DNA of 25,819 bases from positions 1,839,928-1,865,746 of the forward strand of contig BFEA01000252.1 in the NCBI GenBank assembly GCA_003427395.1, given 5' to 3'. Numbering within the stretch: position 1 is the first letter of the stretch; each line of letters begins with the position of its first letter. The notes beneath the pieces were generated by a model. The model was given only the letters and a program-made list of their open reading frames with translations. It searched no databases and was not told the origin of the DNA. Made by a program: the position numbers and the translations under genes. Source of the DNA: Chara braunii. Taxonomy: Eukaryota > Streptophyta > Charophyceae > Charales > Characeae. Below, piece by piece: positions 1-8,824 of the stretch.

Positions 1-72
<72 letters not shown>
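1..72. repeat. (AG)36 microsatellite at the window edge
   Basis: Uninterrupted AG dinucleotides fill the first 72 bases. The other end of the window is an uninterrupted CT run, so both edges sit in homopurine/homopyrimidine microsatellites. This is where short-read contigs commonly break. Confidence 0.98.
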
Positions 73-73
<1 letters not shown>

Positions 74-1335
74 CTTAATGGCAAAATTGAAACATGGGTC
101 AAATTATGGCTGCGATCTATTTCACAGCTAGAATTATTTTTTTAAATTTATTTAGCATTTTTTTTGGAAAGATCACAACAAAATCTACGAGTATTTCAAT
201 TTTAAGGTTTTTTCACGCATTCTTCTGAGCACGAAAGCTCACTGAATTTTGAGTACTTTTTCAGTTGACCCACACATGGTTGAGTAATGGAAAGTGTGTC
301 GAATCGGCGTGACGATTATTTTGCAGTCTAAATGATTTTTTTGAAATGTTGTTATATTTTTCCCGGGAGGAACACAACCTCATCTATGGATTCTCAAAAT
401 TGCTGATTTTTCTGTTGATTCCTCCGAGTATAAAAAATCGTCAGATTTGCCTCTTACGAAACGCTTGTTTCGTTGTGCTTGGCCTCAACGCTTGGGCCTT
501 AGGACCCTTTTGCAGTTTACATGCCCTCACTTCTTTTGGGGGTCCATCCTTCCTTTTTCCAAAAGTCCCGATTCTACCAGTGCTACCTGTAAGTAGTCCG
601 CAGTTTTACTAAGAACCGGTCCCCAAATTTTTTCCACTCCTGTCTTGGTCGCCTTTCGCCAAAAATGCAACACCTTGACACATACGCCAAAGCCCACTAT
701 ATTGCAGCCTTAGGGCTGCGAATTGATAGACCTTGAAATCGGGGTGGCGCAACCTGGAGAGGGAAAGGCCAATGTATGTGCCCCACTGGACTTAGGGTCT
801 GATCCAATAGTACGTGCGCCAAGTTCTTTGAGTTTTTTTTGGGAATCCCACCCACTTTTTTTCCGCGTGAACAGGGAGCGTTGCTGCTTATGGAAGGAAG
901 TGGAAACATTTGTGGTTATGGCAGTACCAGCGTCATCGTCGCCTCATTTCCAAATTATGAAAAAGGCCGCATCCATACCCTGCCCTGCGAAAAAACGTGT
1001 TCGGGATAGAGGGTTCTACCGGAATGCTTCCGTCGGCGTCAACACGCTCAACCCAAGCGTTTTGAGACCGATAACGACAGAGTGTCAAATTACGGACGAT
1101 ATCGACTCGATAATCCTTGCAATAGTTCCGAGATACCATCACATACTGCTTGCTTTAGGTCATAGCCCTCGAGCCTATGGAGGCTGCTTGGCTCGACACC
1201 TGGCTGGACCTAAGATAGGGAGTCGATATATAGGAGTTGGTACAACCTAAATTTGTCATTCACTAGTTCACTGAGATAACTTTTTCTGTTTAACTCCCTA
1301 TATGAGGTCCAAACTGCCGATCGAATTTATCAACG
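73..1335. other. Anonymous stretch without a supported gene
   Basis: Open frames of 88 codons (346-612) and 175 codons (723-1250) exist on the plus strand. The second has no ATG at its 5' end, has no motif I recognise and is overlapped by open frames on the other strand. I see no repeat, RNA gene or promoter that I can defend. The stretch could be old transposon-derived sequence upstream of the LINE. Confidence 0.5.
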
Positions 1336-1365
1336 GTGGACCCAACGTTTGACGTTTTGGCCTCA

Positions 1366-1592
1366 TTTTCTTGTGGCGACAAGTTTCGGACTGTAAGGTT
1401 GCGGCCGTGTACTTGTGGTTTAAAGCACCAGTACACCACACATCGGCCCACGAGTGTCTGCACGAAACCCGCACCAATCCGAAGGCCGCCAATTCTGTTT
1501 TTCAACAGCGCCCCACGTTGTGTGACCCCTCCGAGTTTGCTTGTGGTGAATTTTTTTTTTTTGCAAAGTTGGGGCCGTGTACTTGCGGTTCA
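1366..1592 (+). repeat. Two degenerate ~170 bp monomers just upstream of the LINE ORF1
   Basis: A block with a CTTGTGG start and the core GGCCGTGTACTTG occurs near 1369-1422 and again near 1542-1592, about 170 bases apart. The second copy has a run of T in place of part of the first. The repeat ends about ten bases before the ATG at 1603 that opens the LINE ORF1 frame. Its position would suit a monomer-type 5' UTR, as in some mammalian L1 elements, but that is inference from position only. Confidence 0.5.
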
Positions 1593-1602
1593 ACGGAATA
1601 AC

Positions 1603-2482
1603 ATGGCAACAAAAGAGATAATGATGAAGGTAAGAGAAAAAAACGCTACGACTCTCGAAGCAGATGGAGATGCGGGAAGACAAGTGTGGTCTCCTCCACA
1701 AGCCCCTCTCCTAGAAGAAGAGGGTGATACGAAACTTCAAAAATTGTGTCTCATATGCTAAGTGGAGGGAATCATGCCTATAGATATCAACCCTGACGAA
1801 ATGATAGTCGAGGGGCGGGAAATGCATTTTAGAGTCAAGGCAACTCTCGACAAGGTTAAGATAAACTAGTAGAAGGAGCATACAGTGACGTTCATTTTTA
1901 GAGTTGGAGCGAGATTTTTACCGAAGAACGTCAAGGATGACATTGTTCGGGTATATGAAGATAAGCAGACAACACATGGGACTTTTGAACAGGCGACCTT
2001 CAACAAAGGTAGAGTAAAGATGGAATCTTCAAACGTCGTCCCCTATGTCGCTGAGTCAAGAGAAGTGGCAAGATGGTTAGTGGAGAAAGGGAGTTATGAA
2101 GTTGTCCTCGGCCCCTCACACTACGCCCTCGAATTCAAGCCATGGTTTACTAAGGCTCGGCTTCGTCAACAACAAAAGATAGAAGATAAATAAAGCTTCT
2201 GGGTCATTTCGGTTCAAGTGTCACTAGATGCCTTCCTCTTCCTTCAAGCTCAAGTTCGTCGTGCTATTGGACCAACCCTACGTTATTTTCCTCCACAACA
2301 GACCAGGATGCATCCATCATTGGTTAATATCAAAGGGTGACTCTCTCGAAACGAAGTTAGCATCGACGGAAACACCTCGATGTCTACAATGCAGGCGTTT
2401 TTTCATAATGATGCGGGATGTCGGCGCAACCAAAATCAAGCACAAGAGCAACAAGCAAATAGCTCGAGTGCTCGTCAAGTAA
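1603..2482 (+). pseudogene. LINE ORF1 remnant ending in a broken CCHC zinc knuckle
   Basis: The frame opens with ATG at 1603 (MATKEIMMKV). It continues through stops at 1759-1761, 1867-1872 (two TAGs), 2191-2193 and 2336-2338 without leaving the frame until the last one. The best preserved block is 1885-2193, with the peptide ARFLPKNVKDDIVRVYE and, near its end, ALEFKPWFTKARLRQQQ. Sequence after the third stop resumes as FWVISVQVSLDAF. A different frame then holds CLQCRRFF, and after a one-base shift in a run of six T (near 2398-2403) it holds HNDAGCRR. Together these spell a C-X2-C-X4-H-X4-C nucleic-acid-binding knuckle. ORF1 proteins of LINEs bind the element RNA. The assignment to ORF1 rests on position before the endonuclease, the knuckle, and remembered similarity to plant-type LINE ORF1 proteins. 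The copy is not functional. Confidence 0.72.
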
Positions 2483-2548
2483 GTGCTCAGTAACCTACGG
2501 TAAGTCGTTAGTATCAAGGCCCTTTGGGGCCTAGACCAACATCTCCAA

Positions 2549-2758
2549 GTGTGGTCAATTCCACCTTTCTCATACGGAGGGTATCCGCAGAACAGAATGT
2601 CATTCTCATCAGCTTTTGGTCCGTACTCGCATCAACCAATACAGATGGGCGGAGTAACGTCCACGTTCACTAACCATCGCCGACTATTCGACGCAGCGCA
2701 AGTGCAGAGCCAAGCTCATCCAATGCACGGAGTGGAGCATTTTAGAAACAATGGCGGT
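2549..2758 (+). pseudogene. Low-complexity Y/P/Q-rich part of LINE ORF1
   Basis: An open run of 70 codons follows the zinc knuckle in another frame and ends at TAG 2759-2761. It is rich in Tyr, Gly, Ser, Gln and His (for example PPFSYGGYPQ and FGPYSHQPIQ). LINE and gag proteins often carry such disordered stretches after the knuckle. No domain is recognisable. The start coordinate is only the open-frame edge, since no start codon is expected inside ORF1. Confidence 0.4.
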
Positions 2759-2769
2759 TAGATCGTAAA

Positions 2770-3258
2770 GGCGAGTATGTGTCAGAGGGAGCTAACCTGG
2801 AGAGCGCGCACTTGGCAGGATCCTCGCAAAACTCGGGCACGAACCAACTGATAATTGGAGTTCCGGATAACAAGACCTCAAAAAGGGGAATTCTTATTTC
2901 CTTGTCTAATGGATAACTCCAGGACATCGATAACAAAATCAGACCTTATTTTTGCGTTGCAATCCATAACTCTTTTCGGACGATCGTGTTAGTTGGCCCT
3001 GACAAATTCCCTGCAATGGTAAGTCTATCATCTCCCGACACTCCTATGTTATTTGTAGTAGTTGTCTTATTCCGCACTGCGATTCACGAAAAATTCGCCT
3101 TCCACCTCATCCCGGATGTAATCGTGGTCCACATTCTTGCATACAACCCTAACGAACGTGGGAAGAAGATCAAATTCTTCGTCCTGTTAATCGATGTTCA
3201 CTTCCGGGAGGGAGAAGTGGACAATTTGGAATCTGTTGAGTGCCTTCTTTTGATTTAA
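2770..3258 (+). pseudogene. Decayed coding stretch between LINE ORF1 knuckle and endonuclease
   Basis: From about 2770 one frame (the same as the ORF1 start and the endonuclease) stays open for some 160 codons, with a single stop at 2911-2913, and ends at TAA 3256-3258. The first part is polar (Ser/Asn/Gly/Thr). The second is hydrophobic and basic, with stretches such as PMLFVVVVLFRTAIHEKF and KIKFFVLLIDVHF. I do not recognise a domain. Its place between two parts of the same LINE, and its frame, suggest a C-terminal part of ORF1 or the ORF1-ORF2 junction. It could also be an older insertion. Confidence 0.4.
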
Positions 3259-3531
3259 TGGTTTTCGGAGAAAAAATATCAAAAATTTAATATAATTCAC
3301 ATTCCCTTTGAGTTTGTTGAATGTCTCTTGGACCTTGAAACCCACCTTCCGAAAAATAAGAAACTGGGCTCTGTGTTTATTCACTCTTGATTAACGTCGG
3401 CATGGTCCCCTGACTTTCCCCACATCCAATAGGGTGCAGGTGGGTCAAGTGGAAATGAGTAAAGTCGAACTGGTCAGCGATATGTTTTTAGAGGGATTTG
3501 CGATTCATCGATAAATTATTAGAGAAATCGT

Positions 3532-4185
3532 CTTAAATTCTGGATTCATTCCAACGGTGTTCAGATTACTTGCGTGCAAGAGACCAAATTATATGAGGAG
3601 AAAATCAACAGTATGGGTAATTGGTGGAACAGACCGCAGATTTGGTCCTCGACTGTCAGATCCAAAGAGGGGGTGGATATCCTCATTCATCGCAATCTTG
3701 ATGCAGAGATTGTGGACTACTACTCCGACCTGTGGGGTAGATGGGCATGGGTCAAACTTTGGATGAACAACAAATATTGGATTATTGCTTCAATTTATGC
3801 TCCAACTGACTCTCGCCGCCAAACCATTTTCTTCAATGAGTTATTGGATATCCTCCCTGAAAGCGATCACATGGTCCTAACAGGTGATTGAAACACATCC
3901 TTTGACGTACCCATATCAACCGGCGGGATCGATTTTCCTACTTACAAACTCACCTTCACTAACATTATGACTACGTTGAAACTAATCGACCCCTTTCGTC
4001 TCACCAATCCAAACAATGAAGGCTTCACTTGGTTTTCAAACTCTATAGACAATGAGGGCGTCGTAAGTAGAAGGTTGAATTTCTTTTTGACGTAAGAATA
4101 TAGGACTGTCACTGACATAGCGGAACCAACATTCCCTCTATCTGACCACAAGCTGGTTTCTATGTCTATTTTAGCAACAGAATTC
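3532..4185 (+). pseudogene. LINE ORF2 endonuclease domain (EEP/APE-like), degenerate
   Basis: In LINEs this domain nicks the target DNA to prime reverse transcription. One frame from about 3532 reads WIHSNGVQITCVQETKLYEE, with the catalytic Glu of QETK at 3580-3582. It continues through YWIIASIYAPTDSRRQ to MVLTGD, where a TGA (3889-3891) stands in place of the Trp or Phe of the usual GDWN/GDFN motif, followed at once by NTSFD. The frame goes on to LIDPFRLTNP, FTWFSNS and SRRLNFFL, where Asn stands where families usually have Asp. A TAA at 4093-4095 follows, then PLSDHKLVSM with the catalytic SDH intact. Motif order and spacing fit an L1-type endonuclease. At least two stops and one active-site substitution make it dead. 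Confidence 0.88.
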
Positions 4186-4217
4186 GCCAGAGGTGCAGGC
4201 TTGTTTGGCCTCAATAC

Positions 4218-4680
4218 TCAGAATCTATAAGTCGAAGGCTTGGCAAATTGGATGTGTAAATTTTGGCTCAATTGGCATGATGCTCGTCTTAAATTTCCAA
4301 TTGCGTTCGAATGGTGGGAGATACCGTCAAGGATTTTCTCGAATTTATTATAGGTATTTTCACGAATCTTAGCCTTTCAGCGAAACATTCATGAACTACG
4401 CCTCCTAAAAAATGTTGAATACATTGAGATGAGGATGTTCCAACATCCCATTTCTAATTTGATACGGGAAAAAAAAGTCAAATTAATGACCGAATGAAAC
4501 AATCTGCAAAAAAAAAAAAAAAAGATTTGGGTTGAAAGGCTTCAAGTGAAAGGTATCACTATGTACGACCGAATGACGAATGAGTCCTTCCAAAAACTCC
4601 TTCCAAGTCGTTCGTCAGTGCCCATGAGAGAACTAAGTCATCCTTTGAGCCCCGATGTCAAAAAAGGCAAGAGACGTTAA
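4218..4680 (+). pseudogene. LINE ORF2 linker between endonuclease and RT, degenerate
   Basis: The endonuclease frame continues after TAA 4228-4230 region stops with Trp-rich sequence (ANWMCKFWLNWHDARL) and then a charged helical stretch (VEYIEMRMFQHPISNLIRE). An A16 run at 4508-4523 and a frame change follow. Another open stretch (VERLQVKGITMYDRMTNESF) ends at a stop near 4678. LINE ORF2 proteins commonly have such a charged segment ahead of the reverse transcriptase, with a conserved block of the type seen here just before it. The assignment rests on position and general character rather than on a catalytic motif. Confidence 0.6.
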
Positions 4681-4893
4681 TGAGTTATGTAATATGTAGC
4701 ACTCTAGTACCGAGACATCCGTACCTCACAGCTCCGAGGTGTGGTCATGGTAGATGACTTACACCATGAGTCTATTCACTGGTTCAATATAATAGTTAAA
4801 ATCTCATATGTAGGTCGGTTGGATATAAATTTGGCCATTACTAGAGAGACGATTAACGGAGACCCTAATTTTAAGACAACTTGTCACGCCATT
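4681..4893. other. Unresolved segment inside the LINE
   Basis: A plus-strand frame is open from 4741 to the TA tract, but its peptide shows no motif I can place. The segment should correspond to the N-terminal edge of the reverse transcriptase if the LINE is continuous, or to flank of the inserted repeat that follows. Confidence 0.3.
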
Positions 4894-4930
4894 TATATAT
4901 ATATATATATATATATGCATATATATATAA
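4894..4930. repeat. (TA)n microsatellite with one GC interruption
   Basis: Alternating TA is broken once by GC near 4917-4918. It is self-complementary and lies at the left side of the DNA that interrupts the LINE. Confidence 0.9.
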
Positions 4931-5015
4931 AATAGCAAGGCAAAAATGCACTTTCATGCAAATTTTGTCAACATTCAATTTGATAAATCTTGAAAAATTT
5001 CAGAAATCTTAGCAC

Positions 5016-5070
5016 AGGAAATTCCAATGCTCCAAATGAGAACAAATTTGGTATACAACAATCTTGAACC

Positions 5071-5116
<46 letters not shown>

Positions 5117-5187
5117 CCTTAAAACTCTAATTTCAGTTTTGGACCTGTTAGTCAGAAGCTGAAACTGAGGGTTTCCATTAACCACGT
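5016..5187. repeat. Dispersed repeat, copy 1, inserted in the LINE
   Basis: The core starts AGGAAATTCCAATGCTCCAA and ends TTAACCACGT, and recurs at 17732-17914 in the same orientation. A pure run of 43 A (5072-5114) fills the middle; the other copy has 17 A there. A short imperfect hairpin (CAGTTTT...GAAACTG) lies at about 5134-5168. LINE reverse-transcriptase reading resumes directly at the right edge, so this is an insertion. Weaker similarity between the two copies may extend left to about 4940. The class is unknown, and I see no terminal inverted repeat or target-site duplication. Confidence 0.75.
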
Positions 5188-6238
5188 ATGCTTTCTCTTG
5201 TTCAAGAAAGGTGAAAGATCGAAAATTCGAAATTGGCGTTCCATATCTGTTCTAACTTGTCCTATAATTTGCTTGCGAAAGTTTTGGCGAGAAGACTGGG
5301 GAGGTGTCTGCTTGACTTGGTGCAACCACATCAAGCCACATTCATATAAGGCAGATATATCTTCACAAATATTGTCACAACTATCGAAACGTTGAAAATC
5401 ATAAATAACGAGGATTTGGAGTATGCATTTTTTCTTATGGACCTTGAGAAAGTATACAAACGGATCAACTAGTCGTATGTATTAACAACTCTCAAAGTCA
5501 TGGGATTTCACCGTAACTTTTGTACGTAGGTAATTGCATTTGCACATTGTATCCACTACGACCGTTATGATAAACGACAGAGTCTCCAACGAGTTTTCCT
5601 TGTCTCGCTCCCTGCGACAGGGTTGCCCGTTGGCACCTCTGCTATTCGCAATTCAAATAAAAACCCTGTTGAATAATATCAGATCAGACCTATACATTAC
5701 GGGTTTTCCAGTTCGATCCTTACAATATAAATTCAAGGCACTTTCCGACAATTTATTCATTGTGGTGAGAAACTCTGCCGACTCACTATGAGCTTTTAAG
5801 GCTTGCGTAAAATGATTATTCCAACGTGTCAGAAACTTTTATGAACAAGCATAGGTTAGTGTTTTTCTTACCGTCGAACTTTCACTTATCAGTCCAGTGG
5901 GGAATAAAGAGAATTGACGGTGTCTCATTTTCATTACTAGCCTGTAAAGTTGACCAGAATGATCTACTACTACAAAAATCACTCCACAGGCCGGTTACAT
6001 GTGATAAAGCCCCTCAACTGGCCTTATTTGGAAAAAGCATGGTCACCAACGGTGCATTGTTTGGTCCGCTGTGGTTCGTTGGTACAGTTCAAAAATTTGG
6101 TAAACAACTCTACAACTTGGTGAAATAAATAACAAATTTTATATGAAAACCATACGGTAACGAAGAAGAATTTTTTTTTTCCAAAGTCGTGTGGGAAATG
6201 TTGTGTCTCCCACACGACCAAGGAGGCCTATGAATCAT
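5186..6238 (+). pseudogene. LINE ORF2 reverse transcriptase domain, degenerate
   Basis: The sequence reads CFLLFKKGERSKIRNWRS followed by ISVL, the classic KKGD/NYRPISL-type start of a non-LTR RT. A one-base shift near 5256-5262 leads to NLLAKVLARRLGRCLLDLV, then QPHQATFI followed by a stop. Motif A reads FFLMDLEKVYKRI, with its catalytic Asp at 5440-5442. Another shift leads to motif B, RQGCPLAPLLFAIQI, starting at 5615. Motif C, normally (Y/F)ADD, reads ALSDNLFIVV around 5738-5767, so the second catalytic Asp is Asn. Thumb-like sequence (PQLALFGKSMVTNGALFGPL) follows at about 6012-6071. After two stops the same frame gives VVWEMLCLPHDQGGL at 6186-6230. The domain would copy element RNA into DNA. 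At least two frameshifts, several stops and the motif C change show it is inactive. Confidence 0.93.
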
Positions 6239-7204
6239 CGATAAAAAAAAGAGCAAATGATGCTATGTTAATTGAGTGCATTATCAATGTCTCATTGGAG
6301 TTTCCAGAGACCCATTGGATTGATAGAATACATTATTGCCAAGCAATGGAATGTGTCTCGATAGTCTAATGTATGGTCATGCTTTCTCTTGTACTCATTT
6401 CAGAGAAGACATGTTAAATCATTTTTTTGGCGTGCTATTATCCGAGCTTGAAAATCACCGAGACCGAACATGTGGGTGAAACTGACAACTTGAACCAATG
6501 CTAAACTTCTCGCTCAAATTTTATGAGAGAACCGAAATATCTTATTTCCAAACAGAGAATGGATAAATGCCGACACAAAATTTGAGAGTTTCGGTCGTAT
6601 CTAAATCGAGAAAGGGATCCTTCGGGTTGAGCACCTGTGGGATGAACTACAAGGTACCTAGATTTTGGTAGTTGATCCAAAATCAATTGTGTGGGATAAA
6701 TCAGAAATCTGGAGTTAAAAAAATATATACCAATTGATGTTATCCCACCTCATTGGAAATAATTTATGTACTAAGAGAAATCTGACCCCCGGAAACGTGG
6801 TATGTAGCAAATGAGAATGAACCATCTGAAAATCCATCTTGCCTTAAGCAGGTGGTAAGTGAATTTTTCAGGGATGGTCTGTGTCAAGTTTAGGTTTGTC
6901 CCCATCTCCATCTCAACCCCAACCCCTGGTTGAAACGTTTTTCACTAAAATTTATATAATTGAGTATGTGGCTCAGGATGGTACCACCACGTGTTTCCTG
7001 TTTTTTCATGGCAAACCGATACATACCTTGAAACTAAATTCAAAAATGTGGGACTGGAGGGTCTCAGGACATAAGGGCTATAACCAGAGAATGGAATATA
7101 ACCTGCTTATCCCCTCCAGAGATCCGCTCATGGTTACAATGTCTAGATAGCAAGCAATGTTAATGCTTGACCGAGAGAAGGTTAACAACTGTCGTATTTT
7201 TCAT
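6239..7204 (+). pseudogene. LINE ORF2 connecting region, heavily decayed
   Basis: Fragments in several frames continue the LINE after its RT. They include INVSLEFPETHWIDRI near 6286-6333 and, in another frame from 6404, RRHVKSFFWRAIIRA, ILFPNREWINADTKFESFGR and KGILRVEHLWDELQG up to about 6655. Trp-rich blocks of this kind with a GI.RV.DLWDE-like phrase occur in the C-terminal half of many plant LINE ORF2 proteins, as I remember them. An 89-codon open frame at 6881-7150 belongs to the same stretch but has no motif I recognise. It ends where the foldback insertion starts. Confidence 0.6.
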
Positions 7205-7625
7205 CACCACTTCAGGACACCCTTCACCACTTCAGGATGCCGTTTGCCTAAACAGATGGTTTTCAGGGTCTTCGGACCTTTCACCACTTCAAGACCATTC
7301 AGGTTTGAAAATCCTGAATGGTCCTAAAGTGGTGAAAGGTCCGAAGACCCTGAAAACCACCCTGTTTAGGCAGGTTGCGTCCTCAAGTGGTGAAGGGTGG
7401 TTTTCATGGTCTTCAGACCATTCACCACTTCAGGACCATTCAGGATTTTCAGACTGCCCCAAACTTTCACTTGACCACTTCAGGACACCCTTCACCACTT
7501 CAGGATGCAGCCTGCCTAAACATGTGGTTTTCAGGGTCTTCGGACCTTTCACCACTTCAGGACCATTCAAGATTTTCAGACTGCCCAAAACTCTCACTTC
7601 AGAATTTTCATTCCTGAATTTTCAG
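7205..7625. repeat. Foldback (inverted-repeat) insertion inside the LINE
   Basis: The segment 7218-7303 is the reverse complement of 7313-7399, with about 77 of 87 positions matching by eye and a loop of about nine bases. A third copy in the left-arm orientation lies at 7486-7570 and runs on to about 7604. A partial fourth copy fills 7399-7480. Each unit contains CACCACTTCAGG and TTTTCAGGGTCTTCGGACC. Recognisable LINE coding sequence stops before it and resumes near 7640, so it is inserted or locally rearranged DNA. A transcript would form a long hairpin. No target-site duplication is visible. The 189-codon frame through it is a by-product. Confidence 0.85.
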
Positions 7626-7639
7626 CTCCCCGATAACCG

Positions 7640-8131
7640 TTTGTGGCTTGACCTTGGCCAGATTACCTCATCCATAAAAAAATATTGGCGTCGGTTGAAA
7701 TTGAATCCTAACGAAAGAATGACAACCATCCTTTGATTACTATCATTGGTTTCCACTCCTTCGGCGGCTTGGCTTCTCCAACATGGTATGCAGATTGAAC
7801 ATGCCAAAAATGTCAATGGGCATTCGAGTCCACTATGCACCTCTGGTGGGACTGTCCGACTTCAATAAGGATCTGGACATAAGGAAGTGGGATCTTTTGT
7901 TGGTTGACTCTCTATCATGAGATAAAAATTGGACATTGCTTGGAGGAATCCCAAATAATCTGGCACTGGACAAGGGATTGGAGTATGTGGTGCAAATTGC
8001 TCATGCAGTAATTTGTCATACAATCTATCCTAGCAGATTGAAGGAGGAAAATCCCCAAAGTTGAAAACAAGATAAGTGGAACTCGGTGGTTTGTTGCAGT
8101 AGAGATAGATGACAAGGTCACTCTAAGTGAA
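7640..8131 (+). pseudogene. LINE ORF2 C-terminal zinc-finger (zf-RVT-like) region
   Basis: One frame reads SIKKYWRRLKLNPNERMTTI, a stop at 7734-7736, then LVSTPSAAWLLQHGMQIE. After a one-base shift it gives CQKCQWAFESTMH followed by LWWDC. That is Cys 7802-7804, Cys 7811-7813, His 7838-7840 and Cys 7853-7855, a C-X2-C-X8-H-X4-C finger. The C-X1-3-C-X7-8-H-X4-C pattern is a known C-terminal feature of non-LTR retrotransposon ORF2 proteins, and WWDCP is typical of the plant type. Trp-rich sequence (IIWHWTRDWSMWCKLLM) and a basic tail follow, up to a stop at 8129-8131. At least four stops interrupt it. It marks the 3' coding end of the LINE. Confidence 0.87.
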
Positions 8132-8800
8132 TGACTATTTCAAATGTACACTCGGAGTAGTTGTATCAACCTGATTGGCTCGGTTGCAGGTTTTTGTCAT
8201 AGTAGATAGGCAGTAGGGTCTAGTGGTGGAAGGATCTTTCAAGTTTTGTTGTTGGGTCCTAATGGAGACTTCATCATGTCGTTGTATGCATCTTGGCCAT
8301 ACAGGAATTGCACAGCTCCCGTTTGTTCTGTTTTTTTATAGGGCCTTGCTGGGATATTGGTGGTAGACAGTGGATAAATGTGAGCTCCCTCTCTTTCCTC
8401 TCTTTGAGTTCATCATCATCATCATCATCAAATTGTTATCATAGGGCGTTGTTGGTGCTGCTCTAAAGTATGATCAGCATCATCATTCTCTTTTCATTTT
8501 CATCATTACTGTCATCGTCATTATTTTGTCATCATTAGATGCTGCTCTTCAGTACCTTATTTTCCTTTCACATCAGCAGGCAAGTTGGTCGTTACCATCA
8601 TCCTCATCATCTTCAGGGTGTTGTTCATGGTCATCAGCAAATAATAATAATAAAAATCTCAACTACATTTCTCCATCATAATTTTAAGGAATTTCCAATT
8701 TTTCCACTCATATCTTATGAGTTTTATTTCCTAAAACTCCTGAGACTCGTTTCTTCTTTTCTCTACTATTCGTTTATGATTCCCCTTTGGGCGCACTAAT
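8132..8800. other. Possible LINE 3' UTR, then TCA-rich low-complexity DNA
   Basis: No gene is supported. 8132-8407 may be the 3' untranslated part of the LINE. 8411-8430 is a pure (CAT)n tract, and interrupted CAT/ATC triplets continue to about 8645, followed by AATAATAATAATA. Short trinucleotide tails are known at the 3' ends of some LINEs, so the CAT tract could mark the element end, but nothing proves it. Confidence 0.4.
8411..8430. repeat. (CAT)n trinucleotide microsatellite
   Basis: Six and two-thirds perfect CAT units, with many more interrupted copies over the next 220 bases. Confidence 0.95.
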
Positions 8801-8824
8801 GAATTATTTTTGTGCGTGTGGGGG

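Larger units (their letters stand above)
1603..8150 (+). mobile_element. Decayed LINE (non-LTR retrotransposon), plus strand, with nested insertions
   Basis: Parts of one LINE lie in the expected order and on one strand: ORF1 with a CCHC knuckle, an apurinic-like endonuclease, reverse transcriptase with fingers/palm motifs, a connecting region, and a C-terminal C-X2-C-X8-H-X4-C finger. Such elements copy themselves by target-primed reverse transcription. Much of it reads in one frame (1603-2337, 2770-3258, 3532-4335, 5263-5460), interrupted by single stops and one-base shifts, which is the signature of an old neutral copy. Insertions split it at about 4.9-5.19 kb and 7.2-7.62 kb. The 5' edge is placed at the first in-frame ATG (1603). 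The 3' edge is uncertain and could reach the (CAT)n tract at 8411 or beyond. No target-site duplication could be assigned. It cannot make active proteins. Confidence 0.88.

Noticed and set aside
723-1250. 175-codon frame
   Set aside because: No ATG at its 5' end, no recognised domain, and opposite-strand frames cover parts of it. A remote chance of real coding remains.
4741-4893. Small gene before the TA tract
   Set aside because: The frame ends in the microsatellite, has no motif and lies inside the LINE/insertion boundary.
5072-5114. A43 run considered as a LINE poly(A) tail
   Set aside because: LINE coding sequence continues after it and the second copy of the surrounding repeat also has an internal A run, so it belongs to the inserted repeat.
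7167-7736. 189-codon frame
   Set aside because: It runs along the foldback repeat units; the apparent peptide repeats are DNA repeats.
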